Source of the DNA: Rhodomicrobium sp. R_RK_3
Lineage (GTDB): Bacteria; Pseudomonadota; Alphaproteobacteria; Rhizobiales; Rhodomicrobiaceae
Assembly (NCBI RefSeq): GCF_002198715.1
Contig: NZ_MWLK01000006.1
Location: forward strand, 183,293-247,292
Direction: 5' to 3'
Length of the DNA stretch: 64,000 nucleotides
Shown: positions 17,855 to 28,284 of the stretch, piece after piece
Layout of the letters: each line of letters opens with the position of its first letter
How positions within the stretch are numbered: position 1 is the first letter of the stretch
Position numbers and translations under genes: made by a program
Notes under the pieces: generated by a model
The model's input: the letters and a program-made list of their open reading frames with translations, nothing else
Told to the model about the DNA's origin: nothing
The model's database searches: none

Positions 17855-18547
17855 CTAAACCGGCGTCGTCTGCTTGCCGGATTTCACCGCGCCATAATAG
17901 GCCCAGATCAGGCGCGCGGCGGCGGAGCGATGCGGGTGCCACGCTTCGGCGCGGGCGATGAGCTCCTTCTCGGAGGGGCGCTCGGCGAGGTCGAAGGCGA
18001 GGCGGGCGCCTTCTTTCAAGGCGAGGTCGCCGGCGGGAAAGATGTCGGGATGGCCGAGGGCGAACAGGAGGTAGACCTCCGACGTCCAGCGGCCGATGCC
18101 CTTGACGGCGGAGAGATGCGCGATGGCGTCCTCGGGCTCCAGCTCGAGCAGGCCGGGCAGATCGAGTTCGCCTGACAGCAGCGCCGCCGACACCGCGCGC
18201 AGCGTCCGGATTTTCGGCCCCGAAAGCCCCGCCGTCTTCAGCACCGTATCATCGACGCCAGCGACATTCTCCGGCGTGAGCGTGCCGAGCGCAGCCTCGG
18301 CGCGGTTGAAGATGGCGCGGCCGGCCGCAACCGAAATCTGCTGGCCGCTGATGATCCAGAACAAGCCGTGAAAGCCAGGGTCGAGCTGGCGCATCGGCAG
18401 CGGCCCGGTCAACGCCTGGATGGTGCCGAAATACGGCTCAATCGCGATCAGCGCCGCGACATGGGCTTCCAGGTCCGCTTCCGTCGCGATGGCGAGCGGC
18501 AATTCCGCCGGCTCAGGCGCCGGTTTGCGCCGCGGACGCTTCGCCAT
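17855..18547 (-). CDS. alkA: DNA-3-methyladenine glycosylase II (AlkA-like, HhH-GPD)
   Basis: Base-excision glycosylase of 230 residues for alkylated purines. The helix-hairpin-helix LSAVKGIGRWTSEVYLLFAL is followed by the Gly/Pro-Asp part IFPAGDLALKEG, in which the Asp is catalytic. There is no N-terminal Ada-like domain, as in the short AlkA branch. Its start lies 35 bases inside the end of the upstream peptidase gene, same strand, so they are likely co-transcribed. This is the second alkylation-repair glycosylase in the window after tag. Confidence 0.9.
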   Translation of the reverse strand: MAKRPRRKPAPEPAELPLAIATEADLEAHVAALIAIEPYFGTIQALTGPLPMRQLDPGFHGLFWIISGQQISVAAGRAIFNRAEAALGTLTPENVAGVDDTVLKTAGLSGPKIRTLRAVSAALLSGELDLPGLLELEPEDAIAHLSAVKGIGRWTSEVYLLFALGHPDIFPAGDLALKEGARLAFDLAERPSEKELIARAEAWHPHRSAAARLIWAYYGAVKSGKQTTPV

Positions 18548-20663
18548 TGGCGGTCCCCTCCAGTTGCCCGGCGCGGCCGGCGATCATTAGCGCGAAGGCA
18601 TAGGAGAGCGCGACTTCCTTCAGCCGGTCGAAGCGGCCCGAAGCACCGCCATGGCCCGCTTCCATATTGGTGCGCAAGAGCAGGAGATTGCCGTCCGTCT
18701 TCAGGGCGCGCAGCTTCGCCACCCATTTCGCCGGCTCCCAATAGGTGACGCGCGGATCGGTCAGCCCGGCGAGCGCCAGGATGTGCGGATAGTTCTGGGC
18801 GCTGACATTGTCGTAGGGCGAGTAGGCCGCGATGGTCAGGTAGTCGACGCTGCTCGCCAGCGGATTGCCCCATTCGGGCCATTCCGGCGGCGTGAGCGGC
18901 AGCGAGGCGTCGAGCATGGTGGTCAGCACGTCGACGAAGGGCACTTCGGCGATGACGCCCTTGAACAGCTCCGGCGCCATATTGGCGACGGCGCCCATCA
19001 GCATGCCACCCGCCGATCCGCCGTGGGCGACGATGTTGCCGGGCTTGGTGAAGCCGTTGCTGGCCAGATAGCGGCCCGCCGCGATGAAGTCGGTGAAGGT
19101 GTTGACCTTCAGATTGCGCCGCCCGGTGCGGTACCAGCCATAGCCTTTGTCCTTGCCGCCGCGAATATGGGCGATGGCGTAGATGAAGCCGCGATCCACG
19201 AGGCTCAGCCGGTTGGTCGAAAAGCTCGCCGGCATCGCCATGCCATAGGAGCCATAGCCGTAGAGCAGCAGCGGGGCCGAGCCGTCGAGCGGGGTATCGC
19301 GGCGGTAGAGCAGCGAGACCGGCACCAGTTCGCCATCCTCGGCGGGGGCGAAGACGCGGGCGGTGATGTAGTCCTGCGGGCGGTGGCCGGTCGGTACTTC
19401 CTGGGTTTTGCGCAGGCGGCGCTCGCGGGTCGCCATGTCATAGTCGAAAATCTGGCTCGGCGTCGTCATCGAGGAATAGCTGAAGCGCAGATTGTTGGTC
19501 GCGAACTCATAGCCAGACATGGCGCTCAGCGAATAGGCCTCCTCGTCGAAGGCGATGGAATGCTCCTGGCCATCCTCGAAGCGCCGGATGACGAGGCGCG
19601 GCAGGCCCTGCTCGCGCTCCAGCCGGACGAGGAAATCGCGGAACACCAGCACGTCGAGGATGAGGCGGCCGGGCCGGTGCGGCTCGAGCTCGCGCCAGCT
19701 TTCGCGGCTGGCGCCGGGCACGCCCTCGACGATGCGGAAATCCTCCGCCCCGCCGGAATTGGTGAGGATGATCAGCCGGTCGTCGCGGTGGTCGACGGAA
19801 TATTCGTGATCCTGCTCGCGCCCCGAGACCAGGATCGGCTCGGCATCGACATTGGCGCTGTCGAGCAGGTGCACTTCCGAGGTCTGGTGGTCGCCCGATT
19901 GCAGCAGGATGTAGCGCCGGTCGGACGTCTCGCTGACGGAGACATAGAATCCGGTGTCGGGCTCGTCATAGACGAGAATATCCTCTTCCGCCGGCGTGCC
20001 GAGGCGGTGGCGGTAGACCTGGCGCGGCCGGTGGTTTTCGTCGAGCCGCGTGTAGAACAGCCATTGCCCGTCCGCACTCCAGACGCCCTGTCCGGTCGTC
20101 TCCGGGATGACGTCGGCGAGGTCGGCGCCCTTGTCCAGATCGCGCAGCTTCAGCGTGTAGAATTCCGAGCCGCGGTCGTCGACGCCATAGGCGAGCAGAC
20201 GGTGATCGTGGCTGTGCGTGGCGCTGGCAATATCGAAATAGGCCTGGCCCTCGGCGAGCTTGTTGCCGTCGAGCAGCACCTGTTTCTCGCCGCCGCCCTC
20301 GGGCTCGCGGCAGAACAGGGGATGCTGGCCGCCGGTGACGAAGCTGACGAAATATGCCCAGGGGCCGTCGCGCGCCGGGACGGTCGAATCATCTTCCTTG
20401 ATGCGCCCCTTCATCTCCTGGAACAGCGTCTCCAGCAGCGCCTCGGTTTGGGCGAGCACGCTTTCCGTATAAGCATTCTCGGCGGACAGATAGGAACGGA
20501 TGTCCTCGGCCAGCACGGACGGGTCGCGCATCACCTCCTGCCAATTGTCGGCGCGCAGCCAGGCGTAATCGTCGAAGCGCTCGATGCCGTGATGCAGGCT
20601 GCGCAGCGGCCGCTTTTCAGCCGTGGGCGCGAGGGGTCTTTGCGTTTTTTGGGTGTCTGACAT
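18513..20663 (-). CDS. ptrB: Oligopeptidase B (S9A prolyl oligopeptidase family)
   Basis: Cytoplasmic serine peptidase of 716 residues cleaving short peptides after basic residues. The N-terminal part (about 1-400) is a beta-propeller (repeated DRRYILLQSGDH-type blades). The C-terminal alpha/beta hydrolase has the nucleophile elbow AHGGSAGGMLMGA, the Asp in GLTDPRVTYWEPAKW, and the His in MEAGHGGASGRFD. The start is set at ATG 20663 (MSDTQKTQ), preceded by GAGGA; the frame runs open to 20759 without family similarity. It overlaps alkA by 35 bases and follows msrB by about 110 bases. Confidence 0.92.
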   Translation of the reverse strand: MSDTQKTQRPLAPTAEKRPLRSLHHGIERFDDYAWLRADNWQEVMRDPSVLAEDIRSYLSAENAYTESVLAQTEALLETLFQEMKGRIKEDDSTVPARDGPWAYFVSFVTGGQHPLFCREPEGGGEKQVLLDGNKLAEGQAYFDIASATHSHDHRLLAYGVDDRGSEFYTLKLRDLDKGADLADVIPETTGQGVWSADGQWLFYTRLDENHRPRQVYRHRLGTPAEEDILVYDEPDTGFYVSVSETSDRRYILLQSGDHQTSEVHLLDSANVDAEPILVSGREQDHEYSVDHRDDRLIILTNSGGAEDFRIVEGVPGASRESWRELEPHRPGRLILDVLVFRDFLVRLEREQGLPRLVIRRFEDGQEHSIAFDEEAYSLSAMSGYEFATNNLRFSYSSMTTPSQIFDYDMATRERRLRKTQEVPTGHRPQDYITARVFAPAEDGELVPVSLLYRRDTPLDGSAPLLLYGYGSYGMAMPASFSTNRLSLVDRGFIYAIAHIRGGKDKGYGWYRTGRRNLKVNTFTDFIAAGRYLASNGFTKPGNIVAHGGSAGGMLMGAVANMAPELFKGVIAEVPFVDVLTTMLDASLPLTPPEWPEWGNPLASSVDYLTIAAYSPYDNVSAQNYPHILALAGLTDPRVTYWEPAKWVAKLRALKTDGNLLLLRTNMEAGHGGASGRFDRLKEVALSYAFALMIAGRAGQLEGTANGEASAAQTGA

Positions 20664-20772
20664 GGCGTCCTCGACCGGATGCGGAATGGGAGGGACCGGC
20701 CGGGCGGCGCGCGGCGGGCAGGCGGCATTGGCGACCATAGACGCGGGCACGCCCCGCATTCAAGCCGCCGGG

Positions 20773-21174
20773 CTAATCTTTGGGCGCAAATTCGAGCGCC
20801 ACGCCGTTGATGCAATAGCGCAACCCGGTGGGGCGTGGGCCGTCTGGAAAGACGTGCCCGAGATGGGCCTCGCAGCGGGCGCAGTGCACTTCGGTGCGGC
20901 GCATGAATAAGGAACGATCCTCCTTCTCGCCGACCGCCGCACCCTCCGCCGGCTTGTAGAAGCTCGGCCAGCCGGTGCCGGACTCGAATTTGGCCTCGGA
21001 GGAGAACAGCGCCTCGCCGCAGGCGACGCAGTGATAGGTGCCGGTCCGCTTTTCGGCATTGAGCGGGCTGGTAAAGGCGCGCTCCGTGCCATGCTTGCGG
21101 GTCACATAATAGGCCTCGGGCGAAAGCTGGGCTTTCCACTCCGCGTCACTCTTCTTGATCGGGTCGTTCCCCAT
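20773..21174 (-). CDS. msrB: Peptide-methionine (R)-S-oxide reductase
   Basis: A 133-residue enzyme that repairs methionine-R-sulfoxide in proteins. Both zinc-binding CxxC pairs ([10 protein letters not shown] and [14 protein letters not shown]) are present, together with [10 protein letters not shown] and the catalytic Cys in [12 protein letters not shown]. Full length and usual start ([19 protein letters not shown]). No MsrA partner is nearby. Cytoplasmic. Confidence 0.95.
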   Translation of the reverse strand: MGNDPIKKSDAEWKAQLSPEAYYVTRKHGTERAFTSPLNAEKRTGTYHCVACGEALFSSEAKFESGTGWPSFYKPAEGAAVGEKEDRSLFMRRTEVHCARCEAHLGHVFPDGPRPTGLRYCINGVALEFAPKD

Positions 21175-21327
21175 CGGCTTATCACTCCCTGGACTGTGTC
21201 TGAAGCGTCACCCCGATATGGGGGCGAAAGCGGCTGCATTATAAGTGCTTGCGGATCAGACGGCCGCGCTTCTACGGTCAACTGCGCGTTATCCCACCAT
21301 CCCGGCAGCAATCGATCTCAGGACAGC

Positions 21328-22788
21328 ATGACGCAGGGCCATTTCCTCTATCGCTGTTTCGCCGGACCCGCCGCAATCATGGTGCCGGCGCTGGCATTCA
21401 TCTACGTTTTTCTCGATCCGGAGCTTGCCTTTGCGGCGGAGGCTGCCCGGCACGGGCCAGATGGCGGCCGGTTGGGGCTGATCTGGACGCTGCCATTTGC
21501 GGGCATCCTCCTGTCGATCGCGCTGCTGCCACTCCTCGCGCCGGGCTTCTGGCACCATCATTATGGCAAGGTGGCGCTGGTCTGGGCAATGGCGTTTCTG
21601 GCGCCGTTCGCTGTGCAATTCGGCTTCGCGCCGGCGCTCGACACGCTGCTGCACACGCTGTTTCTGGAATATCTGCCCTTCATCATCCTGGTCGGATCGC
21701 TGTTCACCATCGCAGGCGGCATTTTCGTCGGCGGAAATCTGCACGGCTCGCCGCTGGTCAATACCGGCTTTCTCGCCGCCGGGACGGGGCTCGCCAGCAT
21801 CGTCGGCACCACAGGCGCCTCGATGATCCTGATCCGCCCGCTGCTGCGCGCCAATGACGATCGCAAACATTGCGCCCACACGGTCGTCTTCTTCATATTC
21901 CTGGTCTCCAATATCGGCGGATCGCTCACCCCCCTCGGCGACCCGCCCTTGTTTCTCGGCTTCCTGAAGGGCGTCGATTTCTTCTGGCCGCTGAAGGCCA
22001 TGGCCCTCCCGATGCTGACCGTGTCCGGCATCCTGCTGGCGGCATTTTTCCTGCTCGACCGCGCCTATTATGCGAGAGAAGGCCATCTGCCGCGCGACCC
22101 TAGCCCGGACCGGCCGCTCTTCGTCACCGGCTTTGCCAATATGGCGCTGCTGGTTCTGCTGATGGGCGCCGTGCTGGCGAGCGGAACGCTGGACTTGGGG
22201 GCGGTGACGCTGCGGGGAATCGAACTGCCGCTTTCCGGACTGGCGCGCGATGCGGCATTGGTCGCGCTTGCCGCGATTTCGCTCGCGGTGACGCCGGGGC
22301 AGACGCGCGAGGCCAATCGCTTCACCTGGGAGCCGGTGCTGGAAGTGGCCAAGCTCTTCGCCGGCATCTTCGTCACCATCATACCCGCCATCGCGATTCT
22401 GCATGCGGGGCGCTCCGGCGCCCTCGCCTCGCTGATGGACCTCGTCAGCGAGCCGGGCGGCGGCCCCAATAACGCCATGTATTTCTGGGTGACCGGACTA
22501 TTGTCGAGCCTTTTGGACAATGCGCCGACCTATCTGATCTTCTTCAATGCCGCGGGCGGCGATCCGGCTGAGTTGCAAGGGCCGCTGGCAAACACCTTGC
22601 TGGCAATCTCGGCGGGTGCTGTGTTCATGGGAGCCAACAGCTATATCGGCAACGCGCCCAACTTCATGGTCAAGTCCATCGCGGAGAGCCAGGGCGTGCC
22701 GATGCCCAGCTTCTTCGGCTATATGGCCTGGGCGGCCGTGTTTCTGCTGCCCGTATTTGCCCTGATCACGTTTCTATTTTTTCGCTAG
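21328..22788 (+). CDS. NhaD/CitM-type sodium:proton antiporter-like membrane protein
   Basis: Integral inner-membrane transporter of 486 residues with about 12-13 hydrophobic segments, in the ion-transporter superfamily that includes NhaD and ArsB. Characteristic pieces are GTTGASMILIRPLLRAN, LVSNIGGSLTPLGDPPLFLG and SSLLDNAPTYLIFFNAAGGD, the paired discontinuous-helix motifs of the family. It most probably exchanges Na+ for H+; the exact ion is not proven. ATG 21328 has AGGA four bases upstream and begins the first helix; the frame is open to 21031 but overlaps msrB. It is divergent from msrB. Confidence 0.8.
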   Translation: MTQGHFLYRCFAGPAAIMVPALAFIYVFLDPELAFAAEAARHGPDGGRLGLIWTLPFAGILLSIALLPLLAPGFWHHHYGKVALVWAMAFLAPFAVQFGFAPALDTLLHTLFLEYLPFIILVGSLFTIAGGIFVGGNLHGSPLVNTGFLAAGTGLASIVGTTGASMILIRPLLRANDDRKHCAHTVVFFIFLVSNIGGSLTPLGDPPLFLGFLKGVDFFWPLKAMALPMLTVSGILLAAFFLLDRAYYAREGHLPRDPSPDRPLFVTGFANMALLVLLMGAVLASGTLDLGAVTLRGIELPLSGLARDAALVALAAISLAVTPGQTREANRFTWEPVLEVAKLFAGIFVTIIPAIAILHAGRSGALASLMDLVSEPGGGPNNAMYFWVTGLLSSLLDNAPTYLIFFNAAGGDPAELQGPLANTLLAISAGAVFMGANSYIGNAPNFMVKSIAESQGVPMPSFFGYMAWAAVFLLPVFALITFLFFR

Positions 22789-22841
22789 AAGGCGTCAACG
22801 CTGCGGCATTTGTGCCTCTGTTAGCATTACTACTCATCAAC

Positions 22842-22930
22842 TGCGGCATACCGCCGCATTGCCGTTCCACAAAAATGCTCCAAATGCTTGGCAGTTGAAA
22901 GCCAAGCGCTTACCGGTCTAACTCCGGTAA
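22842..22930. ncRNA. Three stacked hairpins, possible structured RNA
   Basis: In an AT-richer gap three perfect stems follow each other: TGCGGC/GCCGCA (22842-22858), GCTTGGC/GCCAAGC (22886-22907, 8-base loop) and TTACCGG/CCGGTAA (22910-22930). A T-rich stretch (CTTTTTACGG) follows near 22950. This could be a small RNA, a leader or a terminator for the antiporter gene. No family is recognised. Confidence 0.25.
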
Positions 22931-23008
22931 AGATTTATCTATTTCCGACTTTTTACGGTATGGCTGAATGCTCGCACCCGTCGGCGTGCGCGTAATTCAA
23001 AAAAACCA

Positions 23009-23106
23009 GGGACAGCCCAGATGAGATGAGGAGTTTGGAGGTGGATGCACCGCGCATATGGTGATTTTGAACGGAAAAAATTCACAGAAGCGGTACGTTC
23101 TGTCCC
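23009..23106. repeat. Short element with GGGACAG/CTGTCCC inverted ends
   Basis: GGGACAG at 23009-23015 and CTGTCCC at 23100-23106 bracket about 98 bases without a reading frame. Such ends are common for remnants of REP-associated or small insertion elements in this lineage. The seven-base arms make this weak. Confidence 0.3.
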
Positions 23107-23425
23107 TCGATTTCCGGCTTTACCATAAGAACATCCGTAAAATATGAGCCTTATCAGGCACGCTTATCAACTTACTGTTTGTGGGGGTTATTCTTTAGAC
23201 CAAACTAATTAGTTTTCCTTGAATACCGAGCAATTTCGAATATTATGATCTGAGAAGATAGTGAGGTCCATTCGGGCTTTATCAAAAATACGCGAGCCTA
23301 TCCGGCGGGACCATTATCTTCATCTTTGCTGCCTAGAGAATTAGGCTCCGGACGGAACCCCAGACTCCCCCGGAGCTGATGGAATGAACTGAACGATGTC
23401 CGCAAAGGACGCCAGGAGACCGCAT
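23107..23425 (+). promoter_or_regulatory. Long AT-rich upstream region of mucR
   Basis: About 320 bases without a gene, richer in A/T and TA steps than the neighbours. MucR proteins bind such DNA with low sequence specificity and repress their own genes, so this is a plausible autoregulatory region. A 7-bp stem (GCTCCGG 23345-23351 / CCGGAGC 23370-23376) lies in the probable leader. Confidence 0.4.
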
Positions 23426-23836
23426 ATGATGGATATGAAATCAGACAACAATGAGCTGGTTGAATTCACAACCACCATTGTCTCCGCCTATGTCAGCAAT
23501 AACACCGTGATTGCTGGCGACCTCCCGAACATCATCAACGATGTGCACGACGCTTTGTCGCGCGCGTCTGTGAACGCGACCCAGCCGCCCAGCGAAGAGC
23601 TGAAGCCGGCCGTTCCGGTCAAGCGTTCGGTGACGCCTGAGTACATCGTCTGTTTGGAGGATGGCAAAAAGTTCAAGTCGCTGAAGCGTCACTTGCGCAC
23701 CCATTACAACATGTCGCCGGAAGAATACCGCGACAAATGGGGCCTGCCTCACGACTATCCGATGGTCGCGCCGAACTATGCGGCGGCACGGTCTGCACTC
23801 GCAAAGAAAATGGGTCTTGGCCAGCGTCGCAAATAA
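23426..23836 (+). CDS. mucR: MucR/Ros-family zinc-finger transcriptional regulator
   Basis: A 136-residue H-NS-like regulator typical of Hyphomicrobiales that controls exopolysaccharide, motility, cell cycle and virulence genes by binding AT-rich DNA. The N-terminal half (about 1-45) is the oligomerisation region; the C-terminal prokaryotic zinc finger reads [20 protein letters not shown], with Cys, Asp in place of the second Cys, and two His, as in many Ros homologues. The end [19 protein letters not shown] is family-standard. ATG 23426 has AGGAG seven bases upstream; an in-frame ATG at 23396 lacks this. It ends with a strong terminator. Confidence 0.93.
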   Translation: MMDMKSDNNELVEFTTTIVSAYVSNNTVIAGDLPNIINDVHDALSRASVNATQPPSEELKPAVPVKRSVTPEYIVCLEDGKKFKSLKRHLRTHYNMSPEEYRDKWGLPHDYPMVAPNYAAARSALAKKMGLGQRRK

Positions 23837-23871
23837 GCGTCGCGAGCTCGAGTCCAAAGCCTGAAGTCTTC

Positions 23872-23903
23872 AAACCTCCGCCATCAGGCGGAGGTTTTGC
23901 TTT
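23872..23903 (+). terminator. Intrinsic terminator of mucR
   Basis: AAACCTCCGCC (23872-23882), loop ATCA, GGCGGAGGTTT (23887-23897), then TGCTTT. An 11-bp perfect stem with a T-rich end, 35 bases after the stop codon. Confidence 0.9.
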
Positions 23904-24065
23904 GTGCGAGGCGCGGTTGCACGGGTGGCGCAAGGCCGGTCCGTGAGGGCAGTATTCGCAGTAGAATCAGCAGTTTACTGGTGCGGGTTGATCGTCTCGG
24001 TGGGGACCGGCATTAAGGGGTTCGATGCGCCGATTCGAGGCATGCCGAGCGCACGAATATCACCC

Positions 24066-24131
24066 GGCCTACTCCCGAGTCGGGCGATGATTGGACACTG
24101 GCCCGGCACTTCGCGCCGTCCGGGGCGACGG
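24066..24131 (-). repeat. Degenerate family I repeat
   Basis: GGCCTACTC, then ATGATTGG, then CCCGGCACTTCGCGCCGTCC and GGGGCGACG follow the same order as in the copy at 16433-16545 but with deletions. The remainder of the gap 23904-24269 shows no gene. Confidence 0.45.
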
Positions 24132-24269
24132 AGATAGGAAGCGCGACGTCGGCTGACGCCCCGCGCGATCGGCGGGTCTCTCCCATTCATCGCCCCGTCC
24201 GTCAGCGCAAGGGAAGCGCCCCGATGAACTGCTCCGGTCGCTTCCTGCCCGCCTGACGAGGCCCCCGGC

Positions 24270-25145
24270 CTAAGCCGCAAGCGATTGATAGGGCGTGGCG
24301 AATCCGGTGCGGATGAAGCGGGCCATCTCGTCGGCGATTTCGCTGCCACCGGCAGCCGGCATCCGCAGGTTGATGTAGAACACCGGTAGCGGCGGCAGCC
24401 CTTCCGCGGCGCCGAGCACTTGCAGGCTGCGCGGCACGGCCAGTTTCAGCATCGGCGCGACGGCGAGATCTGCCTCCAGTGTGGCGCAATATGGATTGAA
24501 GTCACTGGTCTCGCAAGTCAGCCGCCAGTCGATGCCGGCATTGCCGAGCGCCTTGACCGTGGCGGCCCGGAACGCACAACTGCCGTCGCCGAACGAGACC
24601 GGCAGCGGCCGCCGCTTATGGGCATCGCCGCCACGCGCGCCGACCCAGACCAATTGGTCCGGCAGCAGCAACTCGCCTCGGTCGCCGGGCAGGCTCTCGG
24701 TGGTCAGCGTCAGATCGATTTCGCGATCGTCGAGCAATCTCAAGAGCTTGAAGGTGGCAAGGCAAACCAGCGTGACACGCACGCGCGGCCAATGGGTGTT
24801 GAAACTCTTCAGGATCGGCGGGATGAAGGGGGTGACGATGTCATGCGGCACGCCCAGCTTCACTTCGCCCTCGAAATCCGGCGAGGTCATCATGCCCCAG
24901 ACCTCGTCATTGAGCGACAGCATCCGCCGCGAATAGGCGAACAGCCGCTCGCCCGATGGCGTCAGCTCGGGCTTGCGGTTGCCGCGCGTGAAAAGCGGGA
25001 TGTCGAAAAACTCCTCCAGCCGCCGGATCTGCTGGCTGACCGCCGCCTGGGTGAGGTTCAAAGCCCGCGCCGCGCTGGTCATGCCGCCCGTCTCCGCCAC
25101 GGCGACGAAGGCCCGGAGCAAACCGATATCGATATCTCTGCGCAT
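24270..25145 (-). CDS. LysR-family transcriptional regulator
   Basis: A 291-residue LysR-type regulator. The winged helix-turn-helix is at residues 3-62 (LLRAFVAVAETGGMTSAARA, LTQAAVSQQIRRLEE, FTRG), followed by a periplasmic-binding-like effector domain (KLGVPHDIVTPFIPPIL, DLTLTTE). It resembles regulators of the GcvA/NodD-type branch; the ligand is unknown. The start is ATG 25145, with AGGTGG upstream; two ATGs further upstream lack such a site. It is divergent from the DUF1127 gene, 129 bases apart, which is the usual arrangement of a LysR regulator and its target. Confidence 0.88.
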   Translation of the reverse strand: MRRDIDIGLLRAFVAVAETGGMTSAARALNLTQAAVSQQIRRLEEFFDIPLFTRGNRKPELTPSGERLFAYSRRMLSLNDEVWGMMTSPDFEGEVKLGVPHDIVTPFIPPILKSFNTHWPRVRVTLVCLATFKLLRLLDDREIDLTLTTESLPGDRGELLLPDQLVWVGARGGDAHKRRPLPVSFGDGSCAFRAATVKALGNAGIDWRLTCETSDFNPYCATLEADLAVAPMLKLAVPRSLQVLGAAEGLPPLPVFYINLRMPAAGGSEIADEMARFIRTGFATPYQSLAA

Positions 25146-25194
25146 GATGCCACCTGCATAACGATCGCTAATGATCATCATCATAAACATTCGT

Positions 25195-25222
25195 TTGGCT
25201 TATGCAAAGGGGAACCTTATCT
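25195..25222 (+). promoter_or_regulatory. Possible sigma-70-type promoter for the DUF1127 gene
   Basis: TTGGCT (25195-25200) and TTATCT (25217-25222), 16 bases apart, in the LysR/DUF1127 divergent region. Upstream lies an AT-rich stretch with TGATCATCATCA that could hold the LysR site. Based on form only. Confidence 0.3.
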
Positions 25223-25274
25223 ATGGACTGCGCGCGCATCTCCAAATTTTCGAGCCATTGCAGGAGTGCAAGAT

Positions 25275-25505
25275 ATGTTGATGAGATCCGACTCTTTCGA
25301 AGCGGGCCGTTCGGTCGCCGCGCCGTCGCGTCAGGGCCCCAGCCTGGTGTCCCGTATGATGCTGCGGCTGGAATCCTATGCCGAACAGCGGCGCCAGCGC
25401 CGTGCTTTGCTGGAGCTCGATGACCACATGCTGAAGGATATTGGCCTGACCCGCGCCGACGTCGTCCGCATCGCGAACCAGCCGCATGATTGGAACAAGA
25501 TCTGA
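25275..25505 (+). CDS. DUF1127 (YjiS-like) small protein
   Basis: A 76-residue basic protein. The DUF1127 core is at the C-terminal end: RRQRRALLELDDHMLKDIGL followed by TRADVVRIA. Small DUF1127 proteins in Alphaproteobacteria have been linked to RNA turnover, phosphate and stress responses, but no fixed function is known. ATG 25275 has AGGAG 8 bases upstream. It lies opposite a LysR regulator and ends at a good terminator, so it is a single-gene unit. Confidence 0.88.
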   Translation: MLMRSDSFEAGRSVAAPSRQGPSLVSRMMLRLESYAEQRRQRRALLELDDHMLKDIGLTRADVVRIANQPHDWNKI

Positions 25506-25536
25506 TCGCGGCGAGCGGCTGTATAGCCGAAATGAG

Positions 25537-25577
25537 AGCGCGGCCGGTTCGTTAGGACCGTCCGCGCTTTGTATTTT
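25537..25577 (+). terminator. Intrinsic terminator of the DUF1127 gene
   Basis: AGCGCGG (25537-25543) pairs with CCGCGCT (25562-25568), with an inner CGGT/ACCG, followed by TTGTATTTT. Located 32 bases past the stop. Confidence 0.8.
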
Positions 25578-25711
25578 CGTAGCCTCGATGACTTGAAAAT
25601 TCGAAGGCTACGCGTTCAAATACCGCCCCGGACAGCGCAAGAACACCCTGCCCGGGCCGAAGGAGGAGAGGACGCGGCAACCTCAAATGTGAAGCCGCCG
25701 CCATTCCCCGC

Positions 25712-28081
<2,370 letters not shown>

Positions 28082-28284
28082 GGCGGTGATCTTGGAGGTT
28101 TCCTCGAGGCGTTTAGAGCCTCTTATTCATTGGTGTTTTAAGGCTGGACCATAGCTGCCGGATTGTTACGAAACAAGCGGTGCATTTCTTAAGCTCCGCA
28201 CTTTCCAGCCCCAGTTGCAGCGCGCTATGCCTTTTCGCTGGCGATCTGTGTGGCATTTGCATCAGCGTTCGGATGGGGCAGAGC

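Noticed and set aside
18651..20660. Long plus-strand frame opposite oligopeptidase B
   Set aside because: Shadow of ptrB, which has all catalytic residues.
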